DNA of 22,759 bases from Deltaproteobacteria bacterium (lineage in GTDB: Bacteria; Desulfobacterota; DSM-4660; Desulfatiglandales; Desulfatiglandaceae). Positions 1 to 8,079 of this stretch are shown one piece after another. How positions within the stretch are numbered: position 1 is the first letter of the stretch; every line of letters begins with the position of its first letter. The stretch lies in NCBI GenBank assembly GCA_013349725.1, contig DUZB01000011.1:1-22759 (forward strand), written 5' to 3'. The notes under the pieces were generated by a model that worked only from the letters and a program-made list of their open reading frames with translations, did not search any database and was not told the DNA's origin. A program made the translations under genes and the position numbers.

Positions 1-160
1 GCTTGGTTCTAACGTGGTCCATTAGATTTATTTTCTTACTCATAATCTTAATCGTAATCATAATCGGGCAGCTCTAAAATAGGCTGTAAAAGAGTAAGAT
101 TATGACCTTCCGAACGTACTCTCGACTAATTGGATCAAGTGGGCGAAATTAGAACCAAGC
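1..160. mobile_element. Possible 160-bp MITE-like element with 12-bp terminal inverted repeats
   Basis: The first 12 bases (GCTTGGTTCTAA) are perfectly inverted at 149-160 (TTAGAACCAAGC). Further nested complementarity lies inside: 15-25 with 126-137 (one mismatch, one bulge), and 40-50 with 95-105 (perfect 11 bp). No reading frame of note is inside and the element is A+T-rich compared with its surroundings. This is the architecture of a small non-autonomous transposable element or of a long imperfect stem-loop. The left boundary coincides with the window edge, so a target-site duplication cannot be checked. It ends 32 bases beyond the cyclase stop codon, so it could also affect the 3' end of the chemosensory transcript. 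Confidence 0.45.
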
Positions 161-192
161 CCAGAAAACGCCGACCCGTCCTATCGATCCCG

Positions 193-1650
193 TCATTCAT
201 TGTGCAGAAGCGCATCCAGAAAAACTAAGGCTTCAGGAGGAGTGGAAGTGAAATTGACTCTGAACGTTGGAGGATTTTCCTGGAGGTTCCGGATGACTTT
301 GGCATAAAGGTCCGAAGCGACCTCTTGGCCGTCGGAATCAAGCAAGGATATTTTCATGTTTGACAGCTTGTCCACAGCCACATTCCCACGAATCTCCGCC
401 TCATTCCCTTTCAGCTTCACCAGAACGCCTCCGTGGAGATCCGCTCCTGAATGTTTTCCTTCGAGAATGGTGAACAGTATAGATACGGGCTGCTTCAACT
501 CCTGCAGAACCGTTTCTATCTTTTCAGGCAGAAAAACATTAAAATCTCCTCTTATTCCACCCACTTCATAAATCGTAATGGGGTTTTTTACACCTTTGGG
601 CATGACTTCTATTCGATCATCTATCCTGAGAAGATGTTCGCCGCATTCCTCCAGGGTATTCTCTGAAATAAAAATCTGGCCTCCAACAGTGTAAGATTCA
701 ATACGCGCGGTAAGGTTCACATTTCTACCCACCACACCGTATTTCATTCGTTTTTTCGAGCCGATATTTCCTACCACTAATTGCCCTGAATTGATGCCGA
801 TCCCCTGATGAACTTCCGGATAGCCCTTTTCTCTGCAACGACGATTCACCTCTGCCATGGCATTCTGCATCTCAATCGCACAGGCCACGGCGCGCTTGGC
901 GTCATTTTCCCGCAACACCGGGGCGCCGAAAAGTACAAAAATGGCATCACCGATAAACTCATCGATAGTCCCCTGGTATTGGAGAATGATCTCTGTCATG
1001 GTTTCCAGATAGATATTGATGATACTGACCACATCCTCCGCCGGAAGCCTCTCTCCTATGGCTGTAAATCCTCGAAGGTCCGTCATCATAATCGTAACGA
1101 ACCGCTTCTCTCCTCCCAGGGCAGCCCCTTCAGGGGATTCCAGAATAGAATGGACAATGTCATCGGAAAGATACTGGCCAAACGTCTTCCGGATCACAAG
1201 ATTGGCCTTTTCAAGCTGGACCTGGGCCTCCTTTCTCTGCAGATAGTTGATGTAAGCACTGGAGTGATAACGTATGCGCGCGATAATCTCCAGCCGATCA
1301 GGCAATTTAACAAGGTAGTCGTTGGCCCCCAGGGCAAAGGCCTCGGCCTTTGTGAGGGCTTCCTCCTTGCTCGATAAAACAATAAGCGGGACATGACGGG
1401 TTTCAGGATTGGCGCGATAATAACGAACCAGAGTGAGCCCATCTATTTCAGGCATAACCAGATCTTGAAGAATGACCGTCGGATGAATTCGGTTAGCCGT
1501 CTTTATGGCTTTGGTAGGATCCTGACAAAAGTGAAAATCGATGTCCCGCTCCGGCGCCAGCATGCGACGGACGGTTTCTCCGACCATGTTCTGATCGTCC
1601 ACAAGCAGCACTGTAATATGATGGCTTTTTAAAGAAAACGTATCTGTCAT
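193..1650 (-). CDS. WspR-type receiver fused to class III nucleotide cyclase
   Basis: The 485-residue protein is the predicted output of the operon. Residues 12-130 are a receiver with the acidic pair D18/D19, phosphoacceptor D63 (in ILQDLVMP), S93 and K115. Its wording (VLLVDDQ, DFHFC, GANDYLVKLPD, ARIRYHS) resembles the receiver of WspR. A helical linker follows at 131-178. Residues 180-365 are a class III cyclase with metal-binding D191 and D235, and transition-state N312 and R316, so it should be active. At the purine-selecting positions it has E231 and G305 instead of the Lys and Asp/Thr usual in adenylate cyclases. Residues 366-485 form an unassigned, probably beta-rich domain. The frame is open upstream to 1848, but the ATG at 1650 follows AGGAAAAG and begins just before the receiver, and it lies 12 bases beyond the cheB stop. 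That start avoids a long overlap with cheB. No GGDEF domain is present. Confidence 0.92.
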   Translation of the reverse strand: MTDTFSLKSHHITVLLVDDQNMVGETVRRMLAPERDIDFHFCQDPTKAIKTANRIHPTVILQDLVMPEIDGLTLVRYYRANPETRHVPLIVLSSKEEALTKAEAFALGANDYLVKLPDRLEIIARIRYHSSAYINYLQRKEAQVQLEKANLVIRKTFGQYLSDDIVHSILESPEGAALGGEKRFVTIMMTDLRGFTAIGERLPAEDVVSIINIYLETMTEIILQYQGTIDEFIGDAIFVLFGAPVLRENDAKRAVACAIEMQNAMAEVNRRCREKGYPEVHQGIGINSGQLVVGNIGSKKRMKYGVVGRNVNLTARIESYTVGGQIFISENTLEECGEHLLRIDDRIEVMPKGVKNPITIYEVGGIRGDFNVFLPEKIETVLQELKQPVSILFTILEGKHSGADLHGGVLVKLKGNEAEIRGNVAVDKLSNMKISLLDSDGQEVASDLYAKVIRNLQENPPTFRVNFTSTPPEALVFLDALLHNE

Positions 1651-1661
1651 TTCTTTTCCTG

Positions 1662-2720
1662 TCAACGCGGGGTAAGGGATCTGTTGAAAGACGGAAATAC
1701 CGCCTCGGAGTTTTTCCTGAAAAATTCCAGGATGGCAGGGGCAATGACGCCTATGGGCAGAATATCTACCGCCGCCCCCAGTTCTTTCGCGGCCTTCGGC
1801 ATTCCGTACACTACGCTGGTAGCCTCGTCCTGCGCTATGGTATACCACCCGGCACTTCGCAGTGCTGCCAGGCCCCTGGCGCCATCTCTTCCCATTCCCG
1901 TCAGCAGGACCGCGACCCCCTTTTCAGGCCAGTGGCGGGCCACACTTTCAAAAAAAAGGTCCACGGAAGGCCGGTAGGCAAGCCCTTTCGGCTCCGCCGT
2001 GTAAACGAGGGCTAATTCCTTGGTTACAATCAAATGATCATTGCTGCCTGCCAGAAAAACCGTAGCCGGTAAGGGTTTGCGGCCATGCGATGCAAGAAGC
2101 ACCTTCAGGGACGTCTGGGCATCAAGCCAGTTTGCCAGACTTAAAGAAAATTCGCCGTCAACGTGTTGAACGATCACGACTCCCGCAGGCAGAGTGCCCG
2201 GAAGTCCCGCAAGCAACTCTGCCAACGCCTTGGGACCACCCGTGGAAGAGCCGATGACAATCAGAGGGGGTATATGGAAAGGAACAGGCAGCACACCGTG
2301 CCTTTCCCTGTTCAGAGGCGGCTTTCGTTTCAGCCTCCCGATGTTCGAAATTTTTTTCAAAAGCGCAACGGAGCTCTCCCGTGCGGCATCGCCGGTTCCC
2401 GCAACAGGCGTATTGATCACATCCAGCGCCCCATAACCCATGGCCCGGAATATACCGGCCGTATTTCCATCTACGGAGGACGTAACCATGAGAATCGGAC
2501 AGGGAGATTTCTCCATGATTCTTCGAGTGGCCTCCACCCCATCCAGACCAGGCATGACAAGTTCCATCAGAATGAGGTCAGGGCCGTCCCTGAAGGACAT
2601 ATCCACGGCTTCGGATCCGCTCCCGGCAATCCAGGCTATCTCGTTGCCTGGAACACTGAGGATAATCCTTCGGAGAATCTCGACGGTTTGATTCCTGTTG
2701 TTTGCTATGGCAATACGCAT
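1662..2720 (-). CDS. WspF/CheB-like receptor methylesterase with degenerate receiver
   Basis: The 352-residue protein removes methyl groups from, and may deamidate, receptor glutamates. Residues 1-120 form a receiver-like domain and 150-335 a complete methylesterase. The catalytic triad is visible: S159 in IGSSTGG, H186 in QHVDG and D279 in GMGRDG. The receiver is abnormal: the acidic pair is N7/N8, the phosphoacceptor position is E53 (in LMELVMPG), and the usual Lys position reads T104 in NTPVAG. QHVDG and NTPV are, from memory, WspF-like traits. The ATG at 2720 is chosen because it begins the receiver fold (MRIAIANN) and follows the cheA stop (2734) by 13 bases. The upstream frame extension to 2765 would overlap cheA. 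It lies between the kinase and the cyclase gene, the same place as wspF between wspE and wspR. Confidence 0.92.
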   Translation of the reverse strand: MRIAIANNRNQTVEILRRIILSVPGNEIAWIAGSGSEAVDMSFRDGPDLILMELVMPGLDGVEATRRIMEKSPCPILMVTSSVDGNTAGIFRAMGYGALDVINTPVAGTGDAARESSVALLKKISNIGRLKRKPPLNRERHGVLPVPFHIPPLIVIGSSTGGPKALAELLAGLPGTLPAGVVIVQHVDGEFSLSLANWLDAQTSLKVLLASHGRKPLPATVFLAGSNDHLIVTKELALVYTAEPKGLAYRPSVDLFFESVARHWPEKGVAVLLTGMGRDGARGLAALRSAGWYTIAQDEATSVVYGMPKAAKELGAAVDILPIGVIAPAILEFFRKNSEAVFPSFNRSLTPR

Positions 2721-2733
2721 GATTAGAGAAAAC

Positions 2734-5700
2734 TCAAGGTTCCCCGATAAGATCCTCCGCTGCATTGATCAGCGAATCGTCCTGGAAGCTCCCTTTTGTC
2801 AAATAGTAGTTGGCCCCTGCTTCAAGCCCCTTGAGACGGTCTTCTTCTTTGTCCTTGTACGATACGATAATCACGGGCAAAGACTTTAATAGAGGATGTC
2901 TTTTAATATTGGAAACCAGTTCTATGCCATTCATTCGAGGCATATCCACGTCGGACACAACCATCTCGTAAGAACTGGACCTGACCGCATTCCAGCCATC
3001 CACCCCGTCAACGGCCGTTTCCACCTGGTACCCCCTGCTTTCAAGCAGCTTCCTCTCCATTTCTCGCACTGTAAAGGAATCATCCACCACCAGGATACGC
3101 TTTTTCTTTTTTACATCGGCCGTTTTTGTCAGGCTGCTCATCTTTTTGAGCCTACGCCCTGAAAGCAGATTGTCAATGGAACGGACCAGATCCTCCACAT
3201 CAAAAATCAGCACAGGAGAGCCTTCAAGAGTTACCGCAACGGAACTGATGTCCGGGACTTTCCCCAGACGGGCATCGAGAGGCCTCACTACAAGATCGCA
3301 TTCCCCCAAAAATTCATCCACGGCAAGACCATAGAAATTCAGTCTGTCGCTGATAACCACAACAAACAGGGCATCTCCGTCTCCTTCCCGGCCTTCCAGT
3401 TCCAGGACGCTCCGCACATCCACCAATGCGATGTTGTTGTCGTCAAACCGGAAGTACTGCCGATCTTCCACCGTATCCAGATCCTCCCTGGAAAGCTTCA
3501 GGCATCGCTCAATCCTGGCCAGGGGAAAAGCATAGGATTCTCCTGCAATTTTAACTAAAAAGGTCCTTACAACGGACAACGTAAGGGGCAATTCCATGTG
3601 GACCGTCAGCCCCTGTCCAGGCTTTGTAAAAGCGCGAACCACGCCACCCACCTCATGGGTCATATTGCGCACGACATCCAGGCCAACTCCCCGTCCCGAA
3701 ATTTCGGTCACCCCCAGCGCAGTGGAAAACCCCGGGAGAAACAGGAAATCCAGCAATTCCTGTTCCGTCATCTTCTCAACCATATCCGGTCCGGCAAGTC
3801 CTTTTCGTACGATCTTCTCTTTCAGTTTAACCAGATCAACGCCGCCGCCGTCATCAGAAACGGTAACCATGAGCATTCCCGATCGATGGGTTGCCTCAAG
3901 AAGCAGCATCCCGGTCTCCGGTTTTCCGGTCTTCCCCCTCATTTCGGGAGATTCCATGCCATGATCTATGGCATTGCGGAGAAGATGGCTCAGAGGCGCG
4001 TCCAGCATCTCCAGAATATCCCTGTCCACTTCCGTCGCTTTTCCCTTGATTTCCAGTCTCACTTTTTTGCCCAGATCCCTTGCAAGATCGCGAACCATTC
4101 TGGGAAAGCCCTTCACACCATCGGAAAAGGGGCGCATCCTGACAGAAATAACTTCATGGTACAGCCTGTCGGAAAGGCCGGCGGAACTGCTGTTGAATAC
4201 ATCTATCTGGTTCAATTTTTCCGCCAGGATCAGGCTGCAGTCCTTGGTTTTCTGTCGGGCCTGGTTTGCAAGATCAGCCGGAAGGGAATCGGCGCCGGAC
4301 TGTAGAAGCACTTCCCTGAGCTCATCCAGTACCGAAAAAAGCTCCATATGGTTCTTCTTGAGTTTCAACAGGCCTTCAGAAAAGGAAGGAAGCCACCCTG
4401 CGTTTACAACCACTTCTCCCGCCTGTCCGATCAGACGCTCAATTTTTCCAGCCGTAACGCGTATGGCGCGGTCCTTATCAAAAGGTTTTATCTGAGGAAG
4501 ATCCGCCCCCGACTTTTCCTGCAATACCGCCGGGGTTCTCACATCTCCGGAAGTGACTAAGGTGGTTTCTTCTGAAAGAACTACAGGGACAGGTTCTTCG
4601 GGAATTTCTCCCTCTGCGAAAGGTTCTTCCATAGGGGTAACAGGAATTGCAGACTCTCTTCCGATAATTTCCGCAATAGCGTCCACCAAACGGTCAATTT
4701 CCACCCGGTGCCGCATCAGCCAATCTGTTTCGCCCTCCACGAGCGACCGGGAAAGCTGAATGAGGATATCTACAATCTGCAAAAGAACATCGATCTGCTC
4801 TGATCCAAGAAAGACTTCTCCTTTCTGAGCCGCAACAAAGCAATCTTCCATCACGTGGGCCACCCGGACAGCCGCGTCGAGGCCTACAATCCTTGCCCCC
4901 CCTTTTATGGAATGGGCGGCACGCATCAGTGCCTCTAACGGTTCGGTTCCTCCGGGATTGTTTTCAAGGGCAAGAAGACCGTCACTCAGCACGGCCACGT
5001 GTGTTTCCACCTCTGCCTGGAAAAGATCCATCAAGGCGGGATCGGAAATGACATCGGAACCCGCGGTATCCGCACCCGCCTTCCGAGACGGCCCTGAGAC
5101 TTCTCCACTGGAAAATGAATCGTTTCCCTTTTCAGGCCCGGGGGATTTTCCTGATGACTTTTTCCCCTGCGCATCGGAGTGGGCTAACAGACCTTTGACA
5201 GCAGACACAAACGATTCAATCTCTCCATGGTATTCGGCAGAATGCTGCCTGGAGACGTCCATGGCCCCCGACAGGTGGTTGATGATATCCACCCCTCTCA
5301 GCAAGAGGTCTATCTGCTCGGAACGCAGGTCGATCTTGCCTTTCTGAGCCGCAACGAAGCAATCCTCCATCACGTGGGCCACCCGGACCGCGGCATCCAT
5401 GCCCACAATTCTCGCGCCCCCCTTGATGGAATGGGCAGCACGCATCAGAGCCTCCAACTGGTCGGTTGCGTCGGGATTGTCCTCGAGGGCAAGGAGACCG
5501 TCATTTAACACCGCCACATAGCTTTGCGTTTCTGTCTGAAACAGATCCAGAAGAGCGGGATCTGAAAACTCCCCGGAATCCCCTCCGCCTTCCGCTTTCC
5601 CGGCGCCCTCCCGGGTTTCATCCTCTGATGTGGATGGGGTATCATCCCCATGAATAATCCGGCCTGGAACCGTTTCCAACGTCTTCCGGCCGGCCGGGTC

Positions 5701-6105
5701 CGTCTCTAACGCGCGGACCAGATCGTCCAAATCCTCTGCAATTTCGCTTTTCCAGCCGGTTTTTTCCTCAATGGCAGCCTCGGCAATCCGGCCTAACAAC
5801 TGAACCCCTTTTACGAGGGTTACTGCCTGCTCCTCAACCGGCTTGACTCTACCGTCATGAACAGCTTTAAGGAAACCTTCCATGGACCCAATCACCTTAA
5901 CGGCCTCTTCCAGATCAACAACCTTGGCGCCCCCCTTCATGCCATGAAGCTCTTTGAGCATGGATTGTATTCTGTCCGGAAAATCCGGAAGGGATGTCAG
6001 AGACAGGCATCCGTCCATCAGGGAGGCTGCGTGGGCCTCTACTTCGGTCCTGAACAGCTCCATGATGCTGGAAAAAGGTTTTCCTGTTCCCTCAAATTCC
6101 GTCAC
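2734..6105 (-). CDS. WspE/CheA-like hybrid histidine kinase with three Hpt domains and a receiver
   Basis: The 1123-residue protein is the central kinase. In order it has Hpt1 (about 13-110, H54), Hpt2 (181-280, H225), Hpt3 (354-455, H398), a dimerisation segment (about 540-650), an HATPase (about 660-838: N-box with N711, DDGGG at 751-755, GRGVGLDVV at 804-812), a CheW-like domain (about 840-975) and a C-terminal receiver (1001-1120: D1008/D1009, phosphoacceptor D1052, S1082, K1104). Hpt2 and Hpt3 are nearly the same sequence, so one is a recent copy. Low-complexity acidic linkers separate the Hpts. The start is GTG at 6105, overlapping the TGA of the preceding CheW gene (GTGA), with GAGGAG 9 bases upstream, so translational coupling is likely. 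Substrates expected from the neighbourhood are its own receiver and the cyclase receiver. The CheB receiver lacks the acceptor Asp. Confidence 0.95.
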   Translation of the reverse strand: MTEFEGTGKPFSSIMELFRTEVEAHAASLMDGCLSLTSLPDFPDRIQSMLKELHGMKGGAKVVDLEEAVKVIGSMEGFLKAVHDGRVKPVEEQAVTLVKGVQLLGRIAEAAIEEKTGWKSEIAEDLDDLVRALETDPAGRKTLETVPGRIIHGDDTPSTSEDETREGAGKAEGGGDSGEFSDPALLDLFQTETQSYVAVLNDGLLALEDNPDATDQLEALMRAAHSIKGGARIVGMDAAVRVAHVMEDCFVAAQKGKIDLRSEQIDLLLRGVDIINHLSGAMDVSRQHSAEYHGEIESFVSAVKGLLAHSDAQGKKSSGKSPGPEKGNDSFSSGEVSGPSRKAGADTAGSDVISDPALMDLFQAEVETHVAVLSDGLLALENNPGGTEPLEALMRAAHSIKGGARIVGLDAAVRVAHVMEDCFVAAQKGEVFLGSEQIDVLLQIVDILIQLSRSLVEGETDWLMRHRVEIDRLVDAIAEIIGRESAIPVTPMEEPFAEGEIPEEPVPVVLSEETTLVTSGDVRTPAVLQEKSGADLPQIKPFDKDRAIRVTAGKIERLIGQAGEVVVNAGWLPSFSEGLLKLKKNHMELFSVLDELREVLLQSGADSLPADLANQARQKTKDCSLILAEKLNQIDVFNSSSAGLSDRLYHEVISVRMRPFSDGVKGFPRMVRDLARDLGKKVRLEIKGKATEVDRDILEMLDAPLSHLLRNAIDHGMESPEMRGKTGKPETGMLLLEATHRSGMLMVTVSDDGGGVDLVKLKEKIVRKGLAGPDMVEKMTEQELLDFLFLPGFSTALGVTEISGRGVGLDVVRNMTHEVGGVVRAFTKPGQGLTVHMELPLTLSVVRTFLVKIAGESYAFPLARIERCLKLSREDLDTVEDRQYFRFDDNNIALVDVRSVLELEGREGDGDALFVVVISDRLNFYGLAVDEFLGECDLVVRPLDARLGKVPDISSVAVTLEGSPVLIFDVEDLVRSIDNLLSGRRLKKMSSLTKTADVKKKKRILVVDDSFTVREMERKLLESRGYQVETAVDGVDGWNAVRSSSYEMVVSDVDMPRMNGIELVSNIKRHPLLKSLPVIIVSYKDKEEDRLKGLEAGANYYLTKGSFQDDSLINAAEDLIGEP
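4801..5046 (-). repeat. Intragenic tandem copy: Hpt3 of the CheA gene
   Basis: This segment encodes residues 354-435 of the kinase. It repeats the segment at 5320-5565 at an offset of 519 bases (173 codons). Both encode SDPAL, the phospho-His motif AAHSIKGGARIVG, VRVAHVMEDCFVAAQKG and SEQID. The DNA is also clearly similar, for example CATCACGTGGGCCACCCGGA in both copies. This is a recent in-frame duplication. Confidence 0.85.
5320..5565 (-). repeat. Intragenic tandem copy: Hpt2 of the CheA gene
   Basis: This segment encodes residues 181-262 of the kinase and is the partner of the copy at 4801-5046. Hpt1 (residues 13-110, LHGMKGG around H54) is much more divergent and is not part of the duplication. 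Confidence 0.85.
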
Positions 6106-6761
6106 TGGATACTTCTCCTCAAAGTATAAAACAAAAGCTCATCATCCAGAAAAGCGACATTCCTGTTTTTCCACTTGAAAATACCTTTTGAAAAAGCCGA
6201 CTTGGATTTAGAAACGGATACCGGAACATTCTGCAGAATATCCGGATGGATATGAAATATCTCGCTGATTTCGTTCACAGGAAATACCCAACGCTCGTCG
6301 TTTTTGATCACCACCATCATAAGAGCCTGTTCCTTTTTTTTCGCCTGGCTGCTTTCCTTTTCCGATTCCAGCCCGATCAGTTCCTTCAGGGAAACACACA
6401 ATTGGATTTCGCCATGGACATTGATCAAACCCAGGAGGACCGGGCTTCTTTTGTGAGGAAGGGTGTGAACAGGTTTCATATCAACGATTTCCGCAAACAG
6501 TTTTGCCGGCAGTGAAAGCCATTCCTCCTCGATTCTGAAAATAACGAGAGCAACGGTGCCAACCGGTGCGTCAATTTTCTTGACAGCAAATATCTGTCCC
6601 CATTCACTCTGGTATTCTTCCGGAAGTTCCCGCTCAAGCAGATTCCGCCCCGCCTGTGTAAACCGGTCGCAGTTTCGGCAGTGGATCACTTCCTCCAATT
6701 TAGGACAACGGGGTTTTTCCGAGCCCCATACCCCAATCGTTTTCCAGCATCTGCTTTCCAT
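6102..6761 (-). CDS. WspD-like CheW coupling protein with Cys-rich N-terminus
   Basis: The 219-residue cytoplasmic adaptor is predicted to link receptors to the kinase. Residues 66-215 are a CheW fold, with GLINVHGEIQL at 111-121 corresponding to the core strand of CheW. The first 55 residues are extra. They carry C5, C19, C28 and C31 within CWKTIGVWG, CPKLEE and HCRNC. A similar Cys-containing leader is, from memory, characteristic of WspD. The ATG at 6761 has AGGAC a few bases upstream and lies 21 bases from the CheR stop. The stop overlaps the GTG of the CheA gene. The gene's place between CheR and CheA is that of wspD. Whether the cysteines bind metal is not shown by the sequence. Confidence 0.88.
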   Translation of the reverse strand: MESRCWKTIGVWGSEKPRCPKLEEVIHCRNCDRFTQAGRNLLERELPEEYQSEWGQIFAVKKIDAPVGTVALVIFRIEEEWLSLPAKLFAEIVDMKPVHTLPHKRSPVLLGLINVHGEIQLCVSLKELIGLESEKESSQAKKKEQALMMVVIKNDERWVFPVNEISEIFHIHPDILQNVPVSVSKSKSAFSKGIFKWKNRNVAFLDDELLFYTLRRSIQ

Positions 6762-6782
6762 GGTAATGTCCTATGGTACCTG

Positions 6783-8066
6783 TCAAACTCCCCCGTAAAT
6801 TTTCATGGCTCTCTTTCTCAGACTCAAAGCCCTGTCCTTTTCTCCCTTCTGCTCCATGATGAAGGCCAGATGGTTCAACGCATCAGAATGTTTCGGCTCC
6901 AGGTAAAGCGCTTTATTGAAGCAGTTTTCGGCTTTATCCGCATCGTCAAGCGCTTCGAAAAGAAGACCCATGAGGAAATTGGCCCGCACATGCGTGGGAT
7001 TCTGTTTCAAAAACTCCGAACAGAGTTTGAGAGCCGATTGAAGAGATCCCTGATCAGCCAATCGCTGTGCCCCATCAAAAAGATCAATTTGCTTTTCAGG
7101 ACTTTCGTGCTTTACAGCCTCTGTTCCTAAAACGTTCTTTGAAGCAACCTCCTTTGAAAAACAGGGGGGGACAACATTTCCCTTAAAACCTGTTCTGGCC
7201 GCCTTTTCAAATATTCTCTGCCTTGGTAAAAAAGCCGCATCGACAATTTCTTTCTTTTCATCCGAAGCTTTTCTTCGCTCTTTTCTGCAGGCAAACACGC
7301 CTGGTCTGTGAATTCCGGCAAAACCCTGCTCCACGGCAACCTGCCGCTCCGCATGCCCCAAAAACAGGATCCCCTCACTCGTTAAGAGTTTTTTGATAAC
7401 CGCCAGGGCCTCCTTCTTCGCTTCCGGACTTAAATAGATCAATAAATTCCGGCAAAACAGGATGTCATAGGGATCACGTTCCTTCACAAAACCTTTTCGC
7501 AGAAGGTTGTCCGTAGAGAACTTCACCATCTGCTTTACCGACTCTTTAAGGGCGTAAACATTCTCTTCAGGATCAAAAAACCTGTCTCTGAATCCAAGGT
7601 CGCCCCCGCGAAAAGATCTCGGACCATAACTGGCCTTTTTCGCCTTTAAAATAGCTGCCGTGCTGATGTCCACCGCTTCGATATGCATTTTGGATCTGTC
7701 GATTCCTGAATCCATGAGCGACATGGCAATGGAATACGGCTCTTCCCCGGTAGAACATGGCACACTGAGAATACGCACTGTTTTTCCTTTGCTTTTATGA
7801 TGCCATTCATTTTTCAGATACTGACGAAGATACACATAGGATTCCCGATTTCGAAAAAACCAGGTCTCGGGGATAACTACTTCTTCGATAAGTTTTTCCC
7901 GTTCTTTTCCCGAACTCATGAGACATTCGAGATACTCTCCTGGTCCCTGCAGACCACAATCTTTCATACGAAGCTGGACCGCCTTGGAAATGATATCTGA
8001 ACCGACAGCGTCTGCAGACAGGCCGATCTCCTTTTCCAGGAATTTTTCTATTGCGGTAGAGGTCAT
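6783..8066 (-). CDS. WspC/CheR-like receptor methyltransferase with TPR tail
   Basis: The 427-residue protein transfers methyl groups from S-adenosylmethionine to receptor glutamates. An N-terminal all-alpha CheR domain (about 1-60) is followed by the methyltransferase domain (about 65-265). Motifs are IPETWFFRN (65-73), the SAM-binding CSTGEEPYSIAM (104-115), AVDIS (131-135) and FCRNLLIYL (204-212). Residues 270-325 are a charged linker. Residues about 330-423 contain at least two TPR repeats (for example NPTHVRANFLMGLLFEALDD), as in WspC. The start is uncertain: ATG at 8066 is preferred because it opens the CheR domain. A TTG at 8075, closer to the preceding stop, is possible. No strong ribosome binding site is visible for either. 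The receptors lack a C-terminal NWETF-type tether, so the TPR tail may supply docking. Confidence 0.92.
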   Translation of the reverse strand: MTSTAIEKFLEKEIGLSADAVGSDIISKAVQLRMKDCGLQGPGEYLECLMSSGKEREKLIEEVVIPETWFFRNRESYVYLRQYLKNEWHHKSKGKTVRILSVPCSTGEEPYSIAMSLMDSGIDRSKMHIEAVDISTAAILKAKKASYGPRSFRGGDLGFRDRFFDPEENVYALKESVKQMVKFSTDNLLRKGFVKERDPYDILFCRNLLIYLSPEAKKEALAVIKKLLTSEGILFLGHAERQVAVEQGFAGIHRPGVFACRKERRKASDEKKEIVDAAFLPRQRIFEKAARTGFKGNVVPPCFSKEVASKNVLGTEAVKHESPEKQIDLFDGAQRLADQGSLQSALKLCSEFLKQNPTHVRANFLMGLLFEALDDADKAENCFNKALYLEPKHSDALNHLAFIMEQKGEKDRALSLRKRAMKIYGGV

Positions 8067-8079
8067 TGCTATCAATTCT

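Noticed and set aside
1..160. Integron attC site
   Set aside because: The folded, bulged palindrome recalls attC, but the ends do not fit RYYYAAC and GTTRRRY on either strand and no integrase or cassette genes are present.
1651..1848. Longer N-terminus for the cyclase protein
   Set aside because: The open frame continues upstream inside the cheB gene, but the extension has no domain features, and a ribosome binding site precedes the ATG at 1650.
3598..4305. 235-codon open frame on the plus strand inside the kinase gene
   Set aside because: It is a shadow of the kinase coding frame, with no domain features and no ribosome binding site.
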